NCBI GenBank assembly: GCA_020543525.1
Contig: JAHYIO010000003.1
Span: 2,108,001 to 2,172,000 of the forward strand
DNA length: 64,000 nucleotides
Origin: Coriolopsis trogii
Taxonomy: Eukaryota; Basidiomycota; Agaricomycetes; Polyporales; Polyporaceae
Direction of reading: 5' to 3'
Shown: in pieces, positions 50,940 to 60,931 of the stretch
Layout: every line of letters starts with the position of its first letter
Position numbering within the stretch: position 1 is the stretch's first letter
Translations under genes and position numbers: made by a program
The notes under the pieces: generated by a model
Databases searched by the model: none
Told to the model about the DNA's origin: nothing
What the model saw: only the letters and a program-made list of their open reading frames with translations

Positions 50940-51628
50940 ACCGTGGTGAGTCGTCTCAGCATCACGGGTGTGGCCTAAGTGATGGCTGACTGGCAGCCTC
51001 TAGTCTCCGGCAACAACGTCTGTCGTTTCTTGGAAAGCTCCATCTCCCCATGCATGTCAAGCACCTTGTCGCATGGTTCGCATATCGCCCCTGCTTGTTC
51101 TCCGCGCAGCCTGTGGACTGTGGACACATACCGGCTTGATACATACCCATCAGAGGGGAGGACCCAGTGTCTAAGGCGAGTACTGCCATGCACCTCACGC
51201 TCCAGGGGATGTGCGTACTGATCTTCTTCACACAGACTTCTACTATATCGTCATCATATAATGCTGCTCCTCATATTCTCTACCGTCGCTCACTTTGGCT
51301 CCCACCCTATCGCTCCTTCGCTCACCATGTTCCCTGCTGTCGCTCTTTGCTCATAGCTCGTTAGCGGACCTCAGCTACGCCCCACGAACCCGGCCTCGTC
51401 TATGCGTCATCTTGCGAGTCTACGTAAAAAGCCCCGCCAACTCGTTTGGCACATACGTAGGATATCATTCTTGACCTCGTCGTCTATTATCTTGCCTCTT
51501 GTTCGAAACTCGACAGGTTTATCTTGCTGCCGTTAGTCTTCCGACTACGGACCTAACCACTCACTTCGCCCCTAGTCCGGGCATGCATTCTTCACAACTC
51601 GTTGCTGAGCTCAACGACACCTCTGCTT
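50940..51628. other. Duplicated region downstream of Zn2Cys6 copy 3
   Basis: The stretch around 51140-51240 aligns by eye with 56060-56170 and 59280-59410 (shared words such as CTTGATACATACCCATCA and AAGGCGAGTACT). The matching frame is well open only in copy 4, where it ends VMRLTPDEYAY. Here it is broken by small length differences, so it is treated as 3' untranslated sequence or decayed coding sequence. Confidence 0.4.
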
Positions 51629-52010
51629 TCACACGTTTGCACGAACGTCTATGGTTTGACCAGGCAGTGAACGGACATTGACTGTACTCTTTACTTCGTG
51701 TATACCCTTGACGACTGTAGCACATTGGATGTAGCATTCGTCCCATACGCTCCTTGAACCAAGACAATTGTAGAACTCCGCCGGGCTCTCAGGCTCGTTC
51801 GTGGAAACTTTGCCTCCGACGAAGATCGAGTAGGCACACCCCTCGGTCTTCCGCCGAAGTGCTGACAAAGAGTGAACGTACGACTGGCGCGGAGAAGCCG
51901 TTCCCAAGCTCGAGGTCGCACCGAGAGTCCTGAATGGACGCGTTCAACCCATCTGCGCTGTCCGTCGGAATCTTGTTTCTTGCGTTTCGGACCCTGACGA
52001 CAGCCACGCT
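51629..52010 (-). pseudogene. Reverse-strand segment Y, copy 1, frameshifted
   Basis: The first part reads ELGNGFSAPVVRSLFVSTSAED in one frame; the family-like continuation (YSIFVGGKVSTNEPE, then RSVWDECYIQCATVVKGIHE) is in another frame starting near 51840. The best-preserved copy (59720-60206) reads through both parts in one frame. This copy therefore carries a frameshift or an undetected splice. The protein family is unknown. Confidence 0.35.
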
Positions 52011-53847
52011 CATCCGAGCAGTATTACCAATTTGGGATGGACAGTCGAGACAAAGGATGACTGAATCCGGGTTGTGGGCGGAGGATCGGATGCATATATG
52101 TGCAAAGTGGGCGCGACTGGTGCGATGGGGAGGGATGCGAATGCATTCGCAGACCGGGGAACCGCCATGTATCCGGGCCCGAGTCTTCTGACGCTGCGTC
52201 GTCCCGATATACGCTCTTGGTATAATTGAGCGCACCGAACGCTGACGCTGTTCGAACACCGACTGGGGGGCGGGTTGCTGGATGTGATTCGACGCCGGGC
52301 TTACCACGTCCTGAGCATGATGGCGTCGGGAGCGGCGACAAGCTCGACTTGGGCGCCGGGCTCTGGTAACCTCTCGAAGCGGATGGAAGGCACAGGAATG
52401 GGGCAGTCGCTGCCCGGCGTTGAAACCAAAGGGAGGCTGGGACGGGGCGCTGAGGCGGCGCAGGCACACGGGGTGCTGTGAGCGAACAGAACGCAGTCGG
52501 TGTTCGATACCGACAGGGACGGCCCCAAGGAGCCGGCGGTGGGTGTCACGGCCTTTACGGCGCGCTCGGGACGCTCGAATAAACAGACTTGGTGGCGCAG
52601 CCCCCTCAAACTCGGGAGCATGTCCAAAACTCCCCGTACAAGCAAGCACTTGTCATCGTGAGCCCTGAGGGTTAGATTAATTTAACTGCGCTTAGTAGCA
52701 TTGACACAGGAACGCGCACTGTGGGATGGATATTCAGGTCCATGGACACGTTTTTCTGCCACGCCGCTTGCCTCATGGCGGATCTGTCCGTCGAGTTTTC
52801 CGATGGCAATCCACCGTTCTTCGACCTATTTGCGGACCAGTCGTCTCTTCGCTCCAGAGGCACGTTGCGTGGAGTGGGCGCTCTCGGTCCTACTCTTGGC
52901 CGTGATGAGAACGTCACCAAGTGTTCGATTCTGACAGAAACGGTCTTGATCACCTGAAGGTGCCCATGGATAGGGCTCAGAGGGTGGCATGCGGGACGAG
53001 ACTTGCCATTTTGGCCTCGACTTGGGACTGGATAACAGTAGCGCGCACGGCATCGTCGGGAATAATTCTTTAGTGCTTCCGGCCGTTTGAAGTGGGTCTC
53101 GAGGCGTGGAGGACCGGCGCACTGGCAAAGCATGTCGCCCGAGTAGACTAACGATAGTGGACAGCAATGTTACTATCGTGAAAACTGTCATCCTCGCATA
53201 AGTAATGCGCATTCACGCACAGGCAAGACTGACGGGCGAGAATTGACGGTCGAAAGGGGAGGAGTGTGGTCTCATGGCGGAAAGTGAGCTCTACCTGTAC
53301 AAATTGAAATAGCTGTCCTCGGTCCTAAGCGCCGTTGTGGTTGGTCACGTGGGGTTTGTGTTGTTATGGGAAAGACACTGACTCAGTGACTGTGACAGTA
53401 ACCGTTTGCAATGGGCTGGGTAGTACGCTCTGTCACTGCAGTCTGCGATATTGCCTAACGTTTCGTCTCCACGGCGTTTTTCCATCAACATCTCCTTGCG
53501 CGCACTCCTTAGACCTGTCCCTCGGAAATGCAAAATCTCTGACCGGCAGAGGAGTACTCCAGTAGTCACACAAAACCACAGAGCAGAACCGGAAGCAAAA
53601 TTAAGCATGCGCATCACATACGAGACGGATAATATTCAGGTATATGTACATATCCCCTTCTACACACTCCTTCCTCACGGAGAGCGGTCACGGGTCCTGT
53701 CTCGTTCACCCCAAGGAGATTCTTCTATCAGTTGCCGGTAGTATGGTTGAGAGACACGTCGTACGCGCTGGCACCGTTGGTCCCACTCGCCATCACTGTC
53801 CGCGACTTCATAGGCGGTCATCGGAATCAAGGAGGTGAGGGCGGCTG
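52011..53847. other. Interval between repeated units
   Basis: No supported gene. Long reverse-strand frames (51789-52649 and 52672-53133) and a + frame (52721-52957) are open but overlap and show no motif. The upstream part of segment Y (about 52010-52200) may extend into this interval. Confidence 0.35.
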
Positions 53848-54000
53848 CTTCCCTTCCTCTTTGATCATTCGATAGCCCGGCGGCCCACTGACGTTGTCCC
53901 ACATGCCGACGCGCGTGCCTTGGCAACCCCAGCCTCGTGCTCTCGTCTCCCGAATTTCCTGGGAGTACACAAGGGTGGACCCTACTGGATCACGCAAGCA
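53848..54000 (-). pseudogene. Reverse-strand segment X, copy 2 (second block)
   Basis: Reading from about 53995 down, the frame gives GSTLVYSQEIRETRARG, then MWDNVSGPPGYRMIKEEGK and a stop. It aligns in place with the MWENINWEPGLLDEDGK block of copy 1. The sequence to its left end (TTTCACAGGCCGTCAAAAGACCC near 54022-54044) also matches the copy 1 region. The first block is badly decayed here. Confidence 0.35.
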
Positions 54001-55007
54001 ATCATATACACTCGCTATTTTCTTTCACAGGCCGTCAAAAGACCCTTAGTCCCGCCGGTTTACGCGCACTATCCAGGGTGCTTCTCGAATGACAGATATC
54101 GACAAAAATGTCGAAGACGGAGGTCGAGATATTGTTAGCCTGCTTCCTTGCCATGGGATCCGCTAGATCCGCTAGCTACCTGATGTTCCGCCATTCGCGG
54201 TTGGAAGACAACGAGGCATTCAGAATGTTGTTTGCTGTATAGGTTCAAGTCTTGATACGCAACATGCTTGGTCTAGTAAGTAACATTGTTGCCATCACAA
54301 AGCGTTGCTTGAGCTTCAGTCATGATGTCGTACTTGCCGCTACGTGTTCCCTCTAGATGTGTAGGCTGCGAGACGAGAAACACTTTGTACTTGGCAGTTC
54401 AAACGACGGCTCCGCCCCTGCAGACGACATGTAGTGCAGTCTTCTCCATCGGAAGGCCAGAAGTACTTGGTGTGGGCGCGGTGTCACAAGTCGAGCGCCC
54501 GCGCAGCGCTGCGGATGAACCATCCTCTATCATCCTCTTCCCCCTCCCCTCTCCCGCCCTCTGCTAGTTTCGATATTGACTACCACGACCACTCAGACTG
54601 GTCCGCAGACGACGCTCATCTTAGCACTCGGGCCGACCAGGATAATGCAAAGGTGCTATGTTCATGGCCTTCACTGTGGATGGATTGGGAGGCGTGCAAG
54701 CGGAGAGAAGTCGAGGGACGGACGGAACGCGTGTGCCCATAAGTTATTGCCGAGTACGTTCTCACAAGCACTCGAATGGGCTGTCGTCGGTTGAAGACTC
54801 AAATTTGAACACAATAGGAAAGTTTCAACGAACTTCAAAACCCGTGAAGTTATTGCGACCCTACTACACCACCAGCACCCATTTTCCCCAGTCTCTTCTC
54901 CCTCCTCTTTTCTGTCCTTCGTTTTGTTTCTCTTTTTTGTGGCCTTTTCCTCTCACGTCCTTCCTTCGCTTCCTCCATCGTTTCTCTCCTGCTCTCATTC
55001 CTTCGCT
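54001..55007. other. Upstream region of Zn2Cys6 copy 4
   Basis: Part of the repeated unit (see 49378-49982). A + frame at 54434-54742 is open and Ser/Asp-rich but has no counterpart frame in copy 3. The last 100 bases are a pyrimidine-rich leader ending CCTTCGCTATG, like the leader of copy 3. Confidence 0.4.
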
Positions 55008-55630
55008 ATGCCCAAGAAGGCCGCCCGTAGACACGACGAGAAGACTGGCTCACGCTACACGACGCCGCGTCGTCGGGAACCTGCCTGCTACGCTTGTATC
55101 AGAAGCAAGAGTAGGTTCGCAATTTGTCTCTATCACCTACCGCCACGCTGAACATGCGTTCAAACCCGAACCAGAGCGCTGCGAGAACGGCGGAGGAGGG
55201 GTCCAAAATCACCCGTGCACACGATGCCAGAACAAGGGTCTCGTCTGCAGGTGGCCGGCGCCTGAGACCGAAGGCGTTGTAACATGCGACTCATGGTGAG
55301 CTCGTTCTGTGCTGCACTCTGAACGTGTCAGCTGATGCGCTCGTCTGTACAGCAACGGGAGGAACATGAAGTGCATTAAGGGTGATGGAGAGAGCCGGAA
55401 GTGCTTTCTCTGTGAGAAGTACGGGCTTGCGTGTGTTTACACCCCCAGTATGTGACCATCTTCGACGCTCAGTGGAGTGTCATTCAATTAGTCATCATGT
55501 AGGGGCACGAGAGGTCGCCGCGCACGATGACACCCGGCCATCGAGGATGCCCAATGGGAAGCGAGTCCGTCTGGCACCCATGATATGGTTGACCCTGTGC
55601 CTTCTCTTTCTCTCCGAGTCGATGGTATAG
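55008..55630 (+). CDS. Small double Zn2Cys6 protein, copy 4, truncated by frameshift
   Basis: Exons 55008-55110, 55175-55295, 55353-55447 and 55503-55630 give 148 residues. Both clusters are intact: CYACIRSKKRC, ten residues, CTRCQNKGLVC, then RWP; and CDSCNGRNMKC, nine residues, CFLCEKYGLAC, then VYTP. Positions and phases of the first three introns equal those of copy 3. In exon 4 the alignment with copy 3 shows about five extra bases (around 55528-55541). The frame then runs out at 55630, while the copy-3-like frame continues intact (PSGTHDMVD, SLRVDGIDDSDG) through a GTGAGT donor at about 55672 to a matching last exon ending near 55880. So the clusters are kept but the acidic tail is lost, unless an unusual splice rescues it. 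Confidence 0.75.
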
Positions 55631-56153
55631 ACGACTCGGACGGTCCTACCGAACACGAGGCACCCTCGGGTGAGTGCTTCAACCCATGAATATGACGCGA
55701 GCCCTGACCATAGTAGGCACAGCATCTTCTTTGACTCAGTCCACTACGCAAGCCCGGCCGTCGACACTCTCCATCGACAATGACCTTCCGGATAGAGAAC
55801 TGAGCTCTAGACCCAGCAGCGCCAAGTCTGAGTGGTCTGTTTTGATGACGCCGTCTTCTCGACAGCAGGGAGGGGAATGAAGGTCTCGGTGGTGAGTGGG
55901 CCCATTCTCAGAGGCACGATCTCAGTGTTGTCTGATTGGCATCCTCGAATTGCAGACTGTTGTCAGCAGCTACGGTTTCCTCCCTGTCCCGATATTTGTC
56001 AAGGCGCCTTGCCACATTGTCCCACGTCGCCTCAATTCTTTCGATGCGCGGATCCCGCAGGCGGTGCTTGATACATACCCATCAAGGGAAGAGGATTCAG
56101 TCTCGAAGGCGAGTGCTGTTATGCGCCTCACGCCCGACGAGTATGCGTACTGA
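55631..56153 (+). pseudogene. Out-of-frame tail and downstream exon remnants of copy 4
   Basis: This holds the remnant last coding exon (family-like stretch STLSIDNDLPDRELSSRPSS, about 55757-55880), a GTGAGT donor after its stop, and then a long open stretch (55955-56153) reading FLPVPIFVKAPCHIVPRRL to a stop after TPDEYAY. Whether the last block was ever translated is unclear, because it is broken in the other copies. Confidence 0.35.
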
Positions 56154-56568
56154 TAGTCATTGCACAGGCTCCTACCATAACCTCCATCGTATTATCCTGC
56201 GACTCATCGTACTTTGTGTGCTCTATCGTCGCTCATTGCGGCTCCCACCCTACCGCCCCTTGCCCCCGCTATCGCTCTTTGCCCCGCGCGCGTTCCTGGA
56301 CCTCGATCAATCCCCTCCGTGCCGTCGTTTGTAGACCTCACCCCGAAAACTGCTAATTCTGTTGGCACATACCCTGGATCTCGTTTTTGACACTGCTGTC
56401 GCAATTCATGCAGGCTGTTCACAATGCGAGACGTTCTTGTCGCTGGTGGTGTCGTGACCACCGATCTCACCACTCATTCATATACACCCTATCCCACAAT
56501 CATTTGGCTTGTGTGTCCGCTCATCCTCGTTCATATGGATGATTCTTTACGATCTGATCTGGTAGTCA

Positions 56569-56960
56569 TCAGACTACACTGTACTCTTCTTGCCTCCACG
56601 CGTATCCTTGACGACTGTAGCACATTGGATGTACTACCATTCGTCCCATCCACAGAGGTTCAGGCTCGCACACGCTTCGTCGACGAAGATCTTGAATGAA
56701 ATGGGCATAGTACCTTGTTTTCAAAATGACGTCTGGTTGTGCTTCCGCTGAAGCGCTGAAAAAGAACGAACGTACGACTGACGCGGAGCAGAGGTTGCTG
56801 CAAGGGTTCAAGTATAACGCGTTCCAGGCCCCGCGTCGTATATTTCGTATGGTAGTACAGAACGGCGAGCACACTCGACTGAGTGGGCGGTGTGTAATTG
56901 ATATGCCTATTACTACCTCCATCGTCGAACCAGGCGTTCACACCGATCTTGGACCGTCAG
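56569..56960 (-). pseudogene. Reverse-strand segment Y, copy 2, frameshifted
   Basis: LCSASVVRSFFFSASAEAQ in one frame is followed by ISFKIFVDEACASLN and GWDEW then a stop in another. The two halves match the continuous reading of the best-preserved Y copy at 59720-60206, so this copy is disrupted. Confidence 0.35.
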
Positions 56961-58746
56961 AACGAATTCTTGAAGAAGAGTTGTGCGCGGATATACATGC
57001 CAGTCCAGAATGCGTCTGGTGCCAACGGGTGTGCATGAAGTGTCTCGGATACTAGAGATGATGCCCATGTATATGGACCCTTGCACTGCACCGACCTACG
57101 GCCCCTGTGCCCTTTGGGTGACTATTCAAAACGCGGAGCGCTGTGTTTATTGTTGAGAGCTCGGCTAGGGTGGTCTTCTGAATGCTGTTCAGTGACAATA
57201 CGTGAGAAATTTGCGGGAAACTCGGCAATGCCAAGCTGCCAGTGCTCGCGTAGTGTCTCAAAGTGGACAGAGATTTGTATCTATGGGGTACTAGGGCGAT
57301 ATCTCACGACACGCCGATCTAGTCTCTTGATCGAGCTCAAGGGCTTGCCTGCGCAACGGACACAACAATAGCTATACTTCGCATGGTGCAGCCTCGGAGC
57401 CTCATCGATGCAAAGCATGCCATACACAATACTTAGCAGGTCAAATCCAGCGGCTTGCCAGTACCAGATAGTGAGAACCAGTGCCGGTGGCAGGTGGCAC
57501 GCAGAGTCTTCGGTAGTCGCCCTACTACTGGTTCTGAGTCCACGGTTGTTGTTCCTGGTACGGCGACTACGAGCAAGGAATCAATGGTGAGTGAGACAAA
57601 AAGATGCGTCATCTGAACTCAAGGGAGTCTGCCACAAGAGAATCAGAGGAGTGCAAGTTTGAGTGAAACGGTGGAGTTACCTGGGTGTCCCGATTTGGAT
57701 GGGTACGCGATGTTTGTCCTTGTTGTGAACAAAACATGATGGGCGGCTACGCGTCAGACGTATGCGCCGCATTCCAGTGCATCATTCTGTAACTCAGCCC
57801 GACCTCCCTCTCTCACCTCGGCCATGCCATCTGCACCAATCCAGCGACCCGCAGGTTTCCGGTCCATTAGCACTTCCGCCAGTGCAGGAATGATCAGCAG
57901 TGGAACACAAATTGTAGCGAGGCCCTGGGCCGGCCAAGTTGTGCATCGCATATAGAATAGCTATCCAGGTACTTCCACGCCGCAATCCTGGCAATTGTGC
58001 TGTCTACCCATGTTCCTGATTTAGCATTACCATTCATCAAACTATCCTAGTTGCCGGCGGCGGCGCCCTTCATCCCGTGTTGGCACCGTCCTTGCATAGT
58101 ACAGGCAGTCCTATTTCCTGGAGAATGCATCTCAGGAGCAGAGAAGAGAGGGCATGTTTGATGTAATGGAGAGATATTGTCTCTGCCTCAAGGCTGCTGC
58201 CTTGGCAACAAACAGCATTACTGTGCTCGGGCTCGAAGCGCCCCCCTCCCTTCACTTTCAGGAACTTACGAGGGTGAATCGTATTCATAGATTTACTTCA
58301 TGCTCACATGCTCTCTCAATCTGTCAACAGGTATTAGCTAGGTTGCCTCTATGCGGCGCCCTCCGTGTTGAGCAAAATGGCTGGGTGTTGTCAGCACACT
58401 ATCCTGCCACAGAATGGCATGCTCCGGAGATACGTCCAATGTACCGGAATAGGCGAATTTTCGGCTGCCCGCGGTATTTGACCTGATAGGACGGGCTGGG
58501 ATAACGTGAAGTCAGTCCGCGCACAGACCCGGTCACTATCACTCTGCGCGTTTACTGTCGCCAGCTCGTGCCAAATTTGCGAGTACTTAAGACCCGCCCT
58601 TGAAGCCGTTTCAACCAGTGCCCCTTCCTCTCGGGCCCTCCCTCTTTGGTTCCTCTCCTTTCACCGCTGTCTCCGAGTCTCGCCCACTCACGTTGCTCCT
58701 TTTCGTCCTCCCTTGCTCCTCCCTCCCTCGTTCTCCCCCAGGCATC
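56961..58746. other. Interval left of Zn2Cys6 copy 5
   Basis: No supported gene. A reverse frame at 57754-57951 (MDRKPAGRWIGADGMAEV) is weakly protein-like. The last part is the leader of copy 5, with GTACTTAAG at 58583-58591, 156 bp before the start codon as in copy 3. Confidence 0.4.
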
Positions 58747-59134
58747 ATGGTCCGCAATGGTTGTGCTTGCCGTCAATGTGCCAAGGCGAAAAGTGGGTCG
58801 GCGACTCCTCCCCCCTCCTCATATGCTGTCCGATGACCTGAAGTTTTTGCTCAACATTGCAGCACGCTGCGAGAACGTGGAGGATGCTCCGAATGCGGCC
58901 TGTATGCGCTGCGTGGAAAAGGGCCTCACCTGTACATGGCCCCGGACAGTCAATGGTACGTCAACACCCCCTGATCGGCCGTCCATGTTCCATACTCAAT
59001 CTCTGCTAGCCCGTGTAGGCCACGTCGTACAAGCTGGGTTGCCGCGCCCTCAGGCCGGCAACATCCGAGTTTGGTGGGACATGGCTGTCCGGATTGTCCT
59101 GCGTACGATTGGCAAGCGGAGCGGAGACCTCTAG
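58747..59134 (+). CDS. Single Zn2Cys6 protein, copy 5 (second cluster lost)
   Basis: Three exons: 58747-58792, 58863-58955 and 59019-59134; 84 residues. The cluster is CRQCAKAKTRC, ten residues, CMRCVEKGLTC, then TWP: canonical GAL4 spacing. The first intron sits at the same place and phase as in the paralogues (inside the codon after the Lys that follows the second cysteine). The basic N-terminal tail is missing, and the exon for cluster two is absent: after the first cluster the gene goes to an unrelated 38-codon exon (RPQAGNIRVWWDMAVRIVL). A GTGAGT donor follows the stop by about six bases, as in copies 3 and 4. Confidence 0.68.
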
Positions 59135-59719
59135 GAGGTGGTGAGTTATCTGAGCATCAATGGTGCAGTTCCAGTCCGAGCTAATCCTGATCCACTGTCC
59201 TCTACCTGTATATCCCTGGTCTATTGTCATCTGTGTAGGGTCGGACTTCGCCTGCACTCCGTTGACACGCAGCCTCTACCACACAGGATGAGCACTGCCG
59301 TGAGGAGCTCCCATCAAGGAGAGAAGCAAGTCTATAAGGCGAGTACTACTACTCTATGTCCGAGCAGCACCCGCGTTCCATTGGATGGGTGTACTGATCT
59401 CCATCGCGCAGTTCCTCGTTTTCACCCAATGCTGCCGCTCATTTTCACTCAAAATACACACTCCTTCCGCTCTTTCATTCTTGCCCCCAATGTAAGCAAA
59501 AAAAGAAGAAAACCAAAAGTAAACAAACAAAAAAGCAGAAAAACAAAATCCCGTATGTGATTTTGGGAAATACACATGATGATGTGATCTAACCTCATCG
59601 ACAGTTATCGCACATCCTGTCCAACATGTGGGACACTCTTGATGCCACGGAACCCCCCCACTCACCTTAATATCTCACGAGTACTTACGAGCACAGCGAA
59701 TAATTCTGTATGATTTGAG
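59135..59719. other. Downstream region of Zn2Cys6 copy 5
   Basis: Contains the diverged third copy of the downstream block (CCCATCAAGG and AAGGCGAGTACT near 59305-59350) and an A-rich tract at 59505-59550. No gene is supported. Confidence 0.45.
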
Positions 59720-60206
59720 CTAATAGGCAACGGACATTGAACTCTGCTCCTGCTGAATGGAGCCCCACTCCTCGTACACTCTCCTTAATGATAGACAGTG
59801 GTTGTCCCACACGATCCTCGTTTGCCTGAAGTTCACCGAGACCGCGGGTTGCACGTCCGCGGCGAAGATCTCGAACGAGATGTGTCCACCTTCTTTTCCG
59901 CTGACCAAGAGTGAACGTAGTACGGCTCGTGCGGAGAAGCATTCTCCGAGGATGTTGCGAGTGCTGAGTGTTCCGAGCGCTGGGACGCGTCGTCCGTCGA
60001 CTTTACGCGCTTAGAGGGTGGTATACGACACGACATATATAGGACAAACATACTGAGCGTCGGGTATACACTTGGTAAGTCAGTAAGCCTGTCACCTCCT
60101 TGGGCAAACGAGGCTCCACCAATCTCGGACCGTCCAGACGGATCACTGAGGAAGTGACACATTCCGTCATGGGTTGCGCGAGGATCGGAACGCGAATGCG
60201 GACCAT
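59720..60206 (-). CDS. Reverse-strand gene Y, best-preserved copy (unknown protein)
   Basis: A continuous frame from about 60002 to the TAG at 59720 reads VDGRRVPALGTLSTRN, GECFSARAVLRSLLVSG, GGHISFEIFAADVQPAV, RQTRIVWDNH and RRVYEEWGS. An upstream exon beginning at an ATG at 60206 (MVRIRVPILAQPM ... IRLDGPRLVEP) is likely, with an intron of about 80 nt between; I could not fix its borders. Diverged copies lie at 51629-52010 and 56569-56960, always on the reverse strand just downstream of a Zn2Cys6 gene. The alternation of hydrophobic and polar residues suggests beta strands. No family is recognised. Confidence 0.4.
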
Positions 60207-60931
60207 TCGAGCATGCGCCTAGTGTCGACGGGTAGACTGCACGATGTCAGAGGAGACAGAGCGAATGGATGACCATAGAGTACGTAAAGCAGGAACTCCC
60301 GGAGGGAGGGCGCGCTCCGATGCGTGTACACATGCATGGGGAATTCGAACAAGCGAGCACTTGTGTGAGCTTGTGGGGCTGCGCTAACTCAGATTGTATG
60401 AGAGTCTGGTGAAAATTTCGCAACCGATAGCCGCTGTGAAAGCTGTGTACCAGCGTGTGCCTGAGCCAAGCCCCATCAGTCGTTCCTCTCATACGAGGAT
60501 GTGGTGTACGCTTGGAGGGCCAGCGTGGTGTTGTTCGAGGTTAGTACTAGTGTGATGGCTATACCCTACTTCTGACAACGCACTTGTTCGGGTGTGCTGA
60601 CCGTCATCTGCAGCATATTTGTAGGACTGCGTGCGGTATGTTGTTACACAGTTGCACGAATTGTATCCAGTCAGGAAGGGGGAAAGCAAGAGGACGCTAC
60701 GATGCGATCGCTTGGTAGGGGAGAGGTCAGGTGATCTGCGTAATTTGCACTTGCTTGGCACGACGCTTCGACCCACCCCGGCGCCAATCGTCTCGGAACC
60801 TTTTCTGTGTGCACACGCCTCCCACTCGTCGACGATGATAGCATAGAACCTGAAGGTCGGGCAGGCCGCCGTACAAAGGGAGAGAGATCCGCACGCGCGA
60901 AAAAGTCAGGTGCGCTTTCGGTCGACCCACG
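60207..60931. other. Interval left of the SRR1-like gene
   Basis: No supported gene. Reverse frames at 60489-60976 overlap the SRR1 promoter and start and have no motif. Confidence 0.45.
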
